DNA of 64,000 bases, from assembly GCF_011064615.1 (NCBI RefSeq), contig NZ_JAALJH010000011.1, forward strand, positions 62,001 through 126,000, in the 5' to 3' direction. Each line of letters opens with the position of its first letter. Positions within the stretch are counted from its first letter, which is position 1. Source of the DNA: Aquisphaera insulae. Lineage in GTDB: Bacteria > Planctomycetota > Planctomycetia > Isosphaerales > Isosphaeraceae. Below the pieces are notes generated by a model. That model had not been told where the DNA came from and made no database searches. It saw only the letters and a program-made list of their open reading frames with translations. The position numbers and the translations under genes are program-made. Of the stretch, positions 47,618-55,628 are shown piece by piece.

Positions 47618-48157
47618 TCAGAACGGCAGGGGCGGCGGCCCGGATGCCGACTTCGCGGTCGAACTCCGGCGGGAGCGGATCGGCGACTTCGATGCGGCCG
47701 CTTTCGAGGAACCGGAGGTGGGGAGCGGAGGGGGACCACCCAGCGAGACGGCGGGAGACGTCCCCGACGCGGTGGTTCGCCTGGCGGCGGCCGTCCCGGC
47801 CGGTCGGCTTGCCGCCGCCGCGCCGGTCGCGGCGCGACGGCGATTCGGGTTGTAGGCGCCCCGGGCCATGTAGGCGGGGGTCTCGCCGGCGGCGTTGCTT
47901 CGGAGCAGGGGATAGCTGGGTGGCTGGTGCCCCGCCATGTCCATCCGGCCGTAAGGATCCGCCGAGGAGCTGCGGGCCGCACTGCTCGGGGGAGCGATCG
48001 CCGAGCCCCCCTTGAGCTTCGACCGGGCTTCCTTCCGCTGACTCTCGATCTCGGCGCTCATGTCGAGGATCGAGCCGGTGACCTGGGCGCGAGCCGCGCG
48101 ATTGACGGTCGTGGAGGCCGCGATCACCACCAGCATTAAGATGAGGTGCCGTTTCAT
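47618..48157 (-). CDS. Secreted low-complexity protein, hypothetical
   Basis: 179 residues from the ATG at 48157 (GGAGCGG upstream); an earlier in-frame start adds residues before the signal peptide. The N-terminal signal (MKRHLILMLVVIAASTTV) is followed by Ser/Ala/Pro-rich low complexity with few hydrophobics and a PPPLP end (also PPPLP near residue 143). Not a known family. Similar proteins in planctomycetes may be cell-wall or matrix components. Convergent with clpB. Confidence 0.6.
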   Translation of the reverse strand: MKRHLILMLVVIAASTTVNRAARAQVTGSILDMSAEIESQRKEARSKLKGGSAIAPPSSAARSSSADPYGRMDMAGHQPPSYPLLRSNAAGETPAYMARGAYNPNRRRAATGAAAASRPAGTAAARRTTASGTSPAVSLGGPPPLPTSGSSKAAASKSPIRSRRSSTAKSASGPPPLPF

Positions 48158-48371
48158 GTCCGCTCCCGTTCCGCCGGACTGAAATCCAGTCGGGCTCACC
48201 GTGATCGAAGACAAGGCCGCGCGCAGGAGCGCCGCTTCAGGCTCCGGGCCAGGCTAGACTCCTTCATGATCCGTTCTCGTGCCGGATCCTTCAAGTCCTT
48301 CCCGCTCGTTCCGTTCCGAGGACGCATCCCCGGCGTGGACAATTCGCGACGCCCTCCGCGGGGTCGACGAC

Positions 48372-49151
48372 TCAGGCCACCCGCGGATCGGCGGCAAAGC
48401 CCAGCGATGCAAGTTGATTGAGGATGCGGGCGTAGAGATCCGGGATCGGAGGACAGGTCGATTCCGGCGCGGGGGTCATCCAGTTCATCTGTCGCAGGTG
48501 GTCGGCGGGCCAGGCGGGCAGGGGGGAACCGAACGCCTCCGCCGATTGGGCCGAGACGAGGCCGTCGTTGGGCCCTTCCAGCTCCTGGAGGATGTCATGG
48601 AATCGGTGCAGGGGCCAGGTTACCTCTCCATCCGGCGGAATCCCGGCCACGCTGTGGCAGGGGAGGTCGGCCGGCGCCTCGTGCCGGCGATGGAATCGTC
48701 GGGCGGAGAGGCGGGTGATGTCGAGGAATCCGCGGGGATCCAGCCCCATCCGCTCGAGCAGCCGGTACACCCGCCCGACGCGGAGCTTGGCGAAATCCGC
48801 CAGGTGAGTCCCCAGGTGGGGCGTCCCGACCGTCGTCAGGCTCAGGACCCGGGATCGCCAGTGGGGCTCCTCGATCATCAGCCTGGCGTCGAGCCCCCCC
48901 ATGCTGTGGCCGATGATGTGGAACGGCCCCTCGGGGAGTGCGGTGCGGATCCGGTAGCCGAGCCGCTGGGCGCGGAATTCCACGCCCGCGATGGGGTGGA
49001 CTCGCGTCACGATCACCCGGTTCCCGGCGGCGCGGAGGGCGTCCGGGATGCCCCGGAAGTAGGTGGTGAGCGTGAGCGGACCGAGACCGATCCGGGAGAA
49101 CCCGAAGAGGCCATGGGCCAGAACGATCGGCGCGCCGAGCCGTGGGATCAT
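48372..49151 (-). CDS. Triacylglycerol lipase-like alpha/beta-hydrolase
   Basis: 259 residues. IVLAHGLFGFSRIGL (oxyanion loop, near the N-terminus), YFRGIPDALRAAGNRV, nucleophile GHSMGGLDAR, acid probably in GPNDGLVS, histidine in WPADHLRQMNW. Matches the LipA/group-I lipase pattern (HGLFGF and GHSMGG), cytoplasmic or exported without a clear signal here. The ATG at 49151 starts right before the domain; an ATG at 49268 would add 39 residues and its first codons contain TATAAT, which looks like promoter sequence instead. Downstream of a GT4 gene on the same strand (132 bp). Confidence 0.85.
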   Translation of the reverse strand: MIPRLGAPIVLAHGLFGFSRIGLGPLTLTTYFRGIPDALRAAGNRVIVTRVHPIAGVEFRAQRLGYRIRTALPEGPFHIIGHSMGGLDARLMIEEPHWRSRVLSLTTVGTPHLGTHLADFAKLRVGRVYRLLERMGLDPRGFLDITRLSARRFHRRHEAPADLPCHSVAGIPPDGEVTWPLHRFHDILQELEGPNDGLVSAQSAEAFGSPLPAWPADHLRQMNWMTPAPESTCPPIPDLYARILNQLASLGFAADPRVA

Positions 49152-49283
49152 CGCGAGTGCACGGTAGGAGGCAGGAAGGGGCGGCGGACCATCGGCGCCT
49201 GGCCCGTGGGACCAACCTGGTGCGTCGACGGTGTGCTGTCCCTTGAAATCCGCGGAATTATACACCATGAACCGAGCCGCGGC

Positions 49284-50453
49284 TCACGCCGACGCCGGCC
49301 ACCGGCCGGCGATCATGTCACGGTAGAGGGCTTCATACCGATCGACGACCACGCCGAGCGCGTACCGAGACTCGATCTCCGAGCGGGCGGCGAGGCCCAT
49401 CCGCCTCGAGCCTTCCGGGTCCGAGAGGACCTCGACGAGCGCCTCCGCCCAGGCGTGGGGCGACGGCTCGGCGACGAGCCGGCCGGTGCGGCCGTCGGCG
49501 ATCAGGTCCACGTTGCCGCCGATCCCGGAGGCGATGCAGGGGAGGCCCGTGGCCATCGCCTCCAGGAGGGAGTTGCTCATCCCCTCGGCCACGCTCGGCA
49601 GCACGAAGACGTCGGCCGCCCGGAGATAGTCGGCGGGATCCGCGACCGGGCCGGCCAACTGGACGCGCCCGGAGAGGCCGAGCTCCTCGGCCAGGCGCCG
49701 CAGGGCTTCCCGGTCCTCGCCGGGCCCCAGGAGGATCAGGCTGCCGGCGGTCCGTCGACTGGCCTCCGCCCACGCCTCCAGGAGCATCGGGAGGTTCTTC
49801 TGAGGATGCAGCCTGCCGGTGAACAGGACCCGAGGGCGAGGGAGCAGGCCCGCCTCGACGGCGCTCTCGCCGGCCCGGAAGTGATCGGCGTCCACGCCGC
49901 TCGCCGTCCGGACGAGATGCCCGGGCGGCACGCCGATCTCTCGCCACTGCCGCTCGATCTCCGCGGAGATGGCCGCGAACGCCGTGTTGCGGAGGATCAG
50001 GCGGCGGAGGAGCCCCGCCCCCCGGGTCCTCCTCAGCTCATCGGCCTCGCCGTAGTATCCCGCGCTGGCCGGCTGGACGAGCGTGGGGAGGCCGGGCAGG
50101 CGGACGCGACCAAGGCCCGTGGCCACGGCTTCCCAGAGGCCCTGATGGGTATGCACCAGGTCGATCTCGCCCCGGAGCCGTGTCAGGGCCCGGATCACCC
50201 CCCGGACGAAGCTGATCGCGAAGAGCGGCCCGCGGTCCCAGGTGCGGATCCAGCGGTGAATGTACAGGCCCCGGTATTCCTCATCGTCGATCGGATATCC
50301 CGGGACGCTTCGCGTGACGACGTGGACGGTATGCCCGCGGCGGACGAGCTCCGCACCCTGGGCCAGCGCTTGCCGTTCCGCGCCGCTGGCGAAGGGATGG
50401 AAATAGCTGACGACCAGGGCGATGCGGAGGGGTTTTTCCACGGTGGGGGACAT
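49284..50453 (-). CDS. Glycosyltransferase family 4
   Basis: 389 residues, GT-B fold. RIALVVSYFHPFASGAERQA at the N-terminus (GT4 with Gly-rich acceptor loop), VLFTGRLHPQKNLPMLLEAW linker, LGPGEDREALRRLA, and the nucleotide-sugar motif VFVLPSVAEGMSNSLLEAMA with E-x7-E (E in VAEGMSNSLLEAM). Transfers a sugar from an activated donor to a lipid or polysaccharide acceptor, typically in exopolysaccharide or lipopolysaccharide synthesis. No other EPS genes nearby. Confidence 0.92.
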   Translation of the reverse strand: MSPTVEKPLRIALVVSYFHPFASGAERQALAQGAELVRRGHTVHVVTRSVPGYPIDDEEYRGLYIHRWIRTWDRGPLFAISFVRGVIRALTRLRGEIDLVHTHQGLWEAVATGLGRVRLPGLPTLVQPASAGYYGEADELRRTRGAGLLRRLILRNTAFAAISAEIERQWREIGVPPGHLVRTASGVDADHFRAGESAVEAGLLPRPRVLFTGRLHPQKNLPMLLEAWAEASRRTAGSLILLGPGEDREALRRLAEELGLSGRVQLAGPVADPADYLRAADVFVLPSVAEGMSNSLLEAMATGLPCIASGIGGNVDLIADGRTGRLVAEPSPHAWAEALVEVLSDPEGSRRMGLAARSEIESRYALGVVVDRYEALYRDMIAGRWPASA

Positions 50454-50484
50454 GAGCCGAGCCCGCCGCCATTCCTCGACTCAT

Positions 50485-50754
50485 TCAGTCCAGCGGCTCG
50501 TGGACGTTCCTGAGGTCCTTGAAATGGGGATACCTGCCGAGGATGGCGCAGGCCTTGTGGGCCTCGGACGCGGGGACGAGGATCACGTGGCCGGACTCGA
50601 ACGGGAGCCCGCCGAAGGCGGGTGCGGCGCCCGTCGCGTCGCTCCGGGCGGCGACGCCGTCCTCGTTGAGGAGGCTGACGACCATGGCGGCCTCGGCCTC
50701 GTTGGACACCTCGCAGAGGCGGATCTCGGGGATTTCCTTGTCGGTCTGGTCCAT
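50485..50754 (-). CDS. DUF2007 domain-containing protein
   Basis: 89 residues. IRLCEVSNEAEAAMVVSLLN then EDGVAARSDATG and VILVPASEAHKACAIL are the signature of DUF2007, a small domain called putative prokaryotic signal transducing protein. Its ligand and partners are unknown. Starts 92 bp downstream of the stop of the Thr/Tyr-rich protein gene on the same strand and ends 31 bp before the GT4 gene, so the three may be one transcript. Confidence 0.85.
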   Translation of the reverse strand: MDQTDKEIPEIRLCEVSNEAEAAMVVSLLNEDGVAARSDATGAAPAFGGLPFESGHVILVPASEAHKACAILGRYPHFKDLRNVHEPLD

Positions 50755-50845
50755 GGCGGCGACTCCTTGCGCGATCCGGGAACCGGGCAGCCGCCGTGAA
50801 AAGGAAGAGGCACGCGGCCGCCCAGTTCTGGCTCGTCGTCGGGGA

Positions 50846-52186
50846 TCAACGGGTGATGATCAGGCTCGGGATATCGCGGCCGATATCATCGCTGATCAGC
50901 CCGTTGCTGACGGTGATCTCGCTGACGGCGTAGCTCCTGCCGCTGGGCATGGTGACCCGGACCGACCAGTCGCCGTCGGGGACCTTGATCGCGAACCGCC
51001 CGTAGGCGTCGCTGTGGCCCTCGCGGTCCTGGTAGGCGTTGGACTTGCTCACCAGCGTGACCCGGACCCCTTCCTCGTACTCATTGTTGCTGCGGGCCTT
51101 GACGCGGCCGAAGAGGACGTTGCGTCGTTCCGCGGGGAGGCTCCTCGAGGCCGGGGAGGGGACGTAACGCTGGGATTCGCGACGGACCGTGTTGGAGCCG
51201 CCGGCCGGCGGCGCGGCCTCGAGCTCATCGCCATCCGCCGGGGCCACCGGGGCGAGGGTGTCATTGGCGGCACCCGGCGCCGGATTGGTGTTGGTCGGCT
51301 TCGTCCCGCCTCCGCCTCCGGCCTGGGGCTTGGCGGTGTTGGCAGGCGTGCTTCCCCCCGCGTTGCCGCCGGCCGGCGGCGTTGGGGTCGTCTTTCCGGC
51401 GGAGTCCTGGGGACGGGCGGGGGCCTGCGGCGGCGGCGGCGAGGTGTCGGATCGGCCCTGGGGGGACTTGGCGCTGGTCGGCTGGGCGCCGGCGTCGGTC
51501 GCGGGCAATTCGGGCACGTCCGAGCTCATCGGCTCGACTTCCGGCTCGCTCGTCAACGGTGCCCGTCGCTCGACCTGGCCGGTCTTGGGCGTGGTGGGCG
51601 TTGCCGGCGAGGCCGCGGGGGTCTTCTCGGCGGGGACGCGGCGAATCGGAGCGGCCGGGGCGACGGTCGTGGCGGCCTGATCGCCGCAGCAGGAGGTCGC
51701 GGCCGACGCGGCCAGGTAGCTGCTGGGGACCACCGCCGTATCCACGACGGTCCGCGGGGCATAGACCGTCGGGTAGAAGTAGGTCGTCGGGTAATAGGCG
51801 GTCGTCGGGACGTAGTACGCTCGGGTCGTCTCCACGAGCCGTCGGCCGAAGAGCCCCCGCCGACGGAACCGGGTCTCGTAGAAGGTCGGCTCCAGGTAGG
51901 TCGTGGGCGTGACGACCGTCGTCGGGGTGACGTAGGCGGTCGGTGTGGTGAACGCGGTCTCGGTCACGTAGGCCGTCGCGTACGTGGTGGGCAGCAGGTA
52001 GGACGTGGGGAGCACGTAGGAGCTGGGCGTGACGAAGGACGTGGGCAGGACCACCACGTCGGACGTCGGGATCCAGTCCGCGGTCTCCAGGTAGAGGACG
52101 TCATCCCCCCGGGCCGGGCCGCCGGCCATCGCCAGGATGAGGGAGAGGGTCGTGCCTACCGTCAGCCGCGAGACAATCGAACGCAT
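50846..52186 (-). CDS. Secreted protein with YVxPT repeats and carboxypeptidase-regulatory end
   Basis: 446 residues. Signal peptide about 1-27. Residues about 40-155 are a run of Thr/Tyr/Pro/Val repeats (SYVLPTSYLLPTTY, AYVTPTTVVTPTTY, AYYPTTYFYPTVY), a beta-strand-like low-complexity region. Residues about 190-360 are Pro/Ala/Thr-rich linker. The last about 100 residues hold a carboxypeptidase-regulatory-like or CNA-B-type beta-sandwich: VLFGRVKARSNNEYEEGVRV, SNAYQDREGHSDAYGRFAIK, VRVTMPSGRSYAVSEITV. Likely a surface or matrix protein. Not in a known operon, except a possible transcript with DUF2007 and GT4. Confidence 0.75.
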   Translation of the reverse strand: MRSIVSRLTVGTTLSLILAMAGGPARGDDVLYLETADWIPTSDVVVLPTSFVTPSSYVLPTSYLLPTTYATAYVTETAFTTPTAYVTPTTVVTPTTYLEPTFYETRFRRRGLFGRRLVETTRAYYVPTTAYYPTTYFYPTVYAPRTVVDTAVVPSSYLAASAATSCCGDQAATTVAPAAPIRRVPAEKTPAASPATPTTPKTGQVERRAPLTSEPEVEPMSSDVPELPATDAGAQPTSAKSPQGRSDTSPPPPQAPARPQDSAGKTTPTPPAGGNAGGSTPANTAKPQAGGGGGTKPTNTNPAPGAANDTLAPVAPADGDELEAAPPAGGSNTVRRESQRYVPSPASRSLPAERRNVLFGRVKARSNNEYEEGVRVTLVSKSNAYQDREGHSDAYGRFAIKVPDGDWSVRVTMPSGRSYAVSEITVSNGLISDDIGRDIPSLIITR

Positions 52187-52504
52187 GGCTCGTCTCCATC
52201 AAAACGCCCGCGGGACCCCGAAGAAGCCAGCATCATGCCGGGGCTCCGCGACCATCCAGCTTAGCAAATCGTACGGGGGGAACCAAGAATCCGCGCTCGG
52301 GGCTTGAGCTTTTCTCCCGCCCGCCAATCGGAGCTGGTCGGGTCCTGCGAGTTATGACGAATGTCCGGTGCATCGATGGCCGGGTGGAAGTGGCGGTCGT
52401 CCGATTTGCCTCCTCCGCCGGATTCTGAGAAAATGGCGAAGGAGGGGCTCGGACCCGCCGCGCGCGAGCGCCGGCGGTTGCCCTGCACCCAGGAGGCACC
52501 CACG
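52187..52504. other. Divergent intergenic region, nothing supported
   Basis: 318 bases between the divergent YVxPT gene and the small gene at 52505. I see no gene, terminator or clear promoter; it must contain promoters in both directions. Confidence 0.45.
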
Positions 52505-52786
52505 ATGACGAACGTCCGCGACGCCCTGGCCGTCCTCGACCGCGATTTCCTGGAGACGCGGTGCAAGATCCTCGAGGTCGCCGCGGCCCTCGATCGGATC
52601 GACCGCGCCCCCGCCCACCATCCCGAGCACCCGGATCCGCGCCTCGGCCAGATCCGCCAGGCCCTGGAAGCACTCCTCATGCCGGACGCCGACCGCGCCG
52701 AGACGATCCAGCTCATCTTCTCGCGGGAGTATGATCCGAAGTGGATGGAAGCGATGAAGATGGAGGCAGGGGACGAGGTGCGGTGA
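52505..52786 (+). CDS. Small protein upstream of the EboB-like gene, hypothetical
   Basis: 93 residues, ATG at 52505 with AGGAGG seven bases away. Helical, charged: VRDALAVLDRDFLETRCKIL, EVAAALDRIDRA and DRAETIQLIFSREYDPKWM. Not a named family, but co-directional and 52 bp before the TatD-type gene. Its place in an ebo-type locus suggests it works with EboB; it is much shorter than EboA. The frame is open further upstream without a ribosome site. Confidence 0.75.
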   Translation: MTNVRDALAVLDRDFLETRCKILEVAAALDRIDRAPAHHPEHPDPRLGQIRQALEALLMPDADRAETIQLIFSREYDPKWMEAMKMEAGDEVR

Positions 52787-52838
52787 GTCGGGCAGTACGC
52801 CTTCGCCTGATCCCATGGCTTTCGAGAGTTCAGGTAAA

Positions 52839-53672
52839 ATGTCCACCTACATCGACCCCCACATCCACATGGTCTCCCGCACGACGGACGACTACAAGCG
52901 CATGGCGCTGGCCGGGTGCGTGATGGTCAGCGAGCCGGCCTTCTGGGCGGGTTTCGACCGCTCCGGCGTGGAGGGGTTCCGGGACTACTTCCGGCAGCTC
53001 ACCCAGTTCGAGCCGAAGCGGGCGGCGGACCACGGGATCGAGCATCGCTGCTGGCTGTGCATCAACGCCAAGGAGGCGGAGAACGTCTCGCTCTCGCGCG
53101 AGGTGATCGCCATGATCCCGGAGTTCCTGGACGCGCCCGGCGTGCTCGGCATCGGCGAGATCGGGCTCAACAAGAACACCCGCAACGAGGCGATCGTCTT
53201 CCGCGACCACCTGGACCTGGCCGCGCGTACGGGCGAGCTCGTGCTGGTCCATACGCCCCACCTGGTCGACAAGCACATGGGGACCCGGATGATCCTGGAC
53301 ATGATCCGCGACGACGGCCGGATCCCGCCGGAACGGGTCTGCATCGATCACGTGGAGGAGCACACGATCCGGCCGGCCCTGGAGGCCGGGCACTGGGTGG
53401 GGATGACCCTCTACCCGATCACCAAGTGTACGCCCGCCCGCGCCGCCGACATGGTGGAGCAATACGGGCCGGAGCGGATCCTGGTGAATTCCGCCGGCGA
53501 CTGGGGCCACAGCGACCCGCTCGCCGTGCCGGAGTTCATCTTCGAGATGAAGCGGCGGGGGCACGCCCCGGCGCTCATCCGCCGGATCGTCTTCGAGAAC
53601 CCCCTGGACTTCTTCGCCCAGTGCCGGCGATCTCGCGCCGGCTCGCTCAGGACGGCCAGGACCGATACCTGA
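52839..53672 (+). CDS. eboB: TatD-family hydrolase, EboB-like
   Basis: 277 residues from ATG at 52839. TIM-barrel metallohydrolase: the first metal site YIDPHIHMVSRTTDDY (H-x-H), IGEIGLNKNTRNE (Glu ligand), LVHTPHLVDKHMGTRMILDM (His), CIDHVEEHTIRPALE (His), and LVNSAGDWGHSDPLAVPEF (Asp). The set MVSRTTDDY, EPAFWAGFDRS, FRDYFRQLTQFEPKRAADHG and CINAKEAEN is specific for the EboB subgroup of TatD proteins. Ebo genes act in trafficking or maturation of a metabolite, for example scytonemin export in cyanobacteria. A longer start at 52815 is possible but lacks a ribosome site. Confidence 0.9.
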   Translation: MSTYIDPHIHMVSRTTDDYKRMALAGCVMVSEPAFWAGFDRSGVEGFRDYFRQLTQFEPKRAADHGIEHRCWLCINAKEAENVSLSREVIAMIPEFLDAPGVLGIGEIGLNKNTRNEAIVFRDHLDLAARTGELVLVHTPHLVDKHMGTRMILDMIRDDGRIPPERVCIDHVEEHTIRPALEAGHWVGMTLYPITKCTPARAADMVEQYGPERILVNSAGDWGHSDPLAVPEFIFEMKRRGHAPALIRRIVFENPLDFFAQCRRSRAGSLRTARTDT

Positions 53673-53730
53673 GCGGAGAGGCATGGAGATGAGCAGGCCG
53701 GGCCGGCAGGGTGCCGCAATCAAGCCGCGG

Positions 53731-53940
53731 TTAGTCCGAGATCGGTGAGTTTTGCCTCGATTTCTTCGGCGCATCGACGGCCAGCGGCTTGGGCTCGCGC
53801 TTGCGGGAGACCTTGGTCGGTGACGCCGGAGCCGGGGCGGCGGCGACGGGCGCGGCGGCCGGCCTGGCCGGTTGCTCGGAACAGCCGCAAACCCAGGCCA
53901 GGACGAGCGGCAGGGCGAGGGGGCGCGGAGAGATTCGCAT
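53731..53940 (-). CDS. Small lipoprotein downstream of DUF1559 gene
   Basis: 69 residues, ATG at 53940. Signal with Cys at about 18 and 20 (LPLVLAWVCGC), so a lipoprotein, followed by Ala/Pro-rich low complexity and a basic tail (KVSRKREPKPLAVDAPKK). It follows the DUF1559 gene by 80 bp on the same strand. A similar arrangement (DUF1559 then a short lipoprotein) occurs at 59.3-60.7 kb, which supports that this is real. Function unknown. Confidence 0.6.
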   Translation of the reverse strand: MRISPRPLALPLVLAWVCGCSEQPARPAAAPVAAAPAPASPTKVSRKREPKPLAVDAPKKSRQNSPISD

Positions 53941-54020
53941 CGGATTGATACCTCGTCTGGGAAGCGTCCGGGCGCACCGTGCCGGCCGCCCGGGGTGTGG
54001 TGTCGGGTTCTCGCGGGGCC

Positions 54021-55064
54021 TCAGTACTGATCGGCGCTCGTGACCTCGCCGCCGGCACGCGTGCCGAGCCCGCGATAGGTGGGCAGGTTGATCGAATCCT
54101 TGATGAACCGCACCGAGCCGTCGGCGAACGCGAAGTTCGCCCCGCCCGGGTGGAGGCTCCGGAAGCCGTATTGGCCGAGGTTCTGGCACGCCTGGACGTT
54201 GATCCAGTCGGTCGGATAGACGGCGGAGGCGAAGCAGGCGCTGTAGACGGCCCCCGTGCGATCCGGCTGGGCATTGAGCCGGGGGATGACGAAGGCGCCC
54301 GAGGTCGGCATCCCGCTCTTGCCGCTGTAGTCGTCCGCGAAGACGATCGTGATGTTGCCGATCGCGAACGGCGAGGCCGGCTCGTCCTTGAAGCGGCTCA
54401 TCTCGCCGAAGAGGAACGTGTTGCTCGTCCCGTCGGTGACCGCGGAGATGGCGACCGAAGCCTCGCAACCGAACATGCCGTCGCCGGGGTCGCAGTTGCA
54501 GCTCTTGTAATAGGGCGCCGTGGAATCCGGCGGTGCCGAATTCGCCCAGTTATAGCCGATGTTCTCATTCCGGCCCCGGCTCGTGCCGTAGGAGATGTGG
54601 ACGTAGGGCACGTACCCCGCCGCCACGTCTTCCTGCGTGAAATCCAGGTCCGAGGGGCACGTATAGGCGTTCACCTGCACATTGCTCGATGTCGTGTTGG
54701 AGACCGAGACGAAGGGCCGGATCAGGTTATAGGAGTTGAACTGCGCCCCGCTTTCCATGAACGGCATGATCGAGACGAAGGTCGAATGGATCGTCGCGTC
54801 GGAGGGATATGCTGAACCGCAGGTCGGGAACTTGAAGTTCATGTTCCCCATGGGGAAGGCCCCGTTCGCCGTTTCATACGTCGAGGCCGCCAGCGCGATC
54901 TGCTTGAGGTTGTTGGTGCACTGGATCCGCCGTGCCGCCTCGCGGGCCGACTGCACCGCCGGCAGCAAGAGCGCGATCAGGACCGCGATGATCGCGATCA
55001 CCACCAGCAGCTCGATCAACGTGAAGCCTCGTCCGTTCGTGGGGCGGGATCGGGAGCGTTTCAT
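54021..55064 (-). CDS. DUF1559 prepilin-like protein
   Basis: 347 residues. N-terminal type IV prepilin cleavage/methylation signature GFTLIELLVVIAIIAVLIA (about residues 13-31) followed by the DUF1559 (SBP_bac_10-like) hallmark LLPAVQSAREAARRIQCTNN and LKQIALA. The C-terminus carries FRSLHPGGANFAFADGSVRF and GGEV, both typical. The family is expanded in planctomycetes; members are thought to form surface pseudopili or to be secreted envelope proteins. Paralogue of the protein at 59.6-60.7 kb. Confidence 0.95.
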   Translation of the reverse strand: MKRSRSRPTNGRGFTLIELLVVIAIIAVLIALLLPAVQSAREAARRIQCTNNLKQIALAASTYETANGAFPMGNMNFKFPTCGSAYPSDATIHSTFVSIMPFMESGAQFNSYNLIRPFVSVSNTTSSNVQVNAYTCPSDLDFTQEDVAAGYVPYVHISYGTSRGRNENIGYNWANSAPPDSTAPYYKSCNCDPGDGMFGCEASVAISAVTDGTSNTFLFGEMSRFKDEPASPFAIGNITIVFADDYSGKSGMPTSGAFVIPRLNAQPDRTGAVYSACFASAVYPTDWINVQACQNLGQYGFRSLHPGGANFAFADGSVRFIKDSINLPTYRGLGTRAGGEVTSADQY

Positions 55065-55628
55065 GGTGCGTTCCTTTTCGAGGACCTGGTCCCATCGAGG
55101 GCATGGGGTTGGTCCCGTGCGAGATCATCACCTCGGTCGACTGGGCCCGCCGCCGAGCCCGCTATCCCCGCGCCGGCCTTGATTCCAGGAAGAGGCGACT
55201 CCGGCGCCGCCTGATCCGTGTACGAACGTCGCGGGGACCGTGAAACCGAATTTCTTAGGAGTGTGGACAAGGAAGGAACCAGTCGGCTTTGCGGGAGACG
55301 AATTGACCTCGCACGATGGTGGGGAGGGATGATTTCGAGACCCGAATGAGCGATCGAGTGGTGACAGTCAGTGTGTCATCGAATCAGCTCATCCACTCCG
55401 ATTTTATTAGGCTATCACCCGTCAATCAATAGGGGAGAGACCGCGGGGCGGGGACATCGGTAGCGCGCTGACGACTTGTCTTGAGGGCATCATTGCGCAG
55501 ATACTCGTAGCCTGGGACGATGCGGCGACACTCATCACCCCGCGCCCGGCCTGCGGCGCTGGGGGAAATCCCTCGGGCTGGGGCTGGTTGCCTCGCCCGG
55601 GGAGAACTGGCCGGAGGGAGACCTGATC
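55065..55628. other. Divergent intergenic region, no gene
   Basis: 564 bases between DUF1559 (leftward) and HEAT-repeat (rightward) genes. A/T-rich around 55380-55435. I found no reliable -10/-35 pairs, RNA or terminator. Confidence 0.5.
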
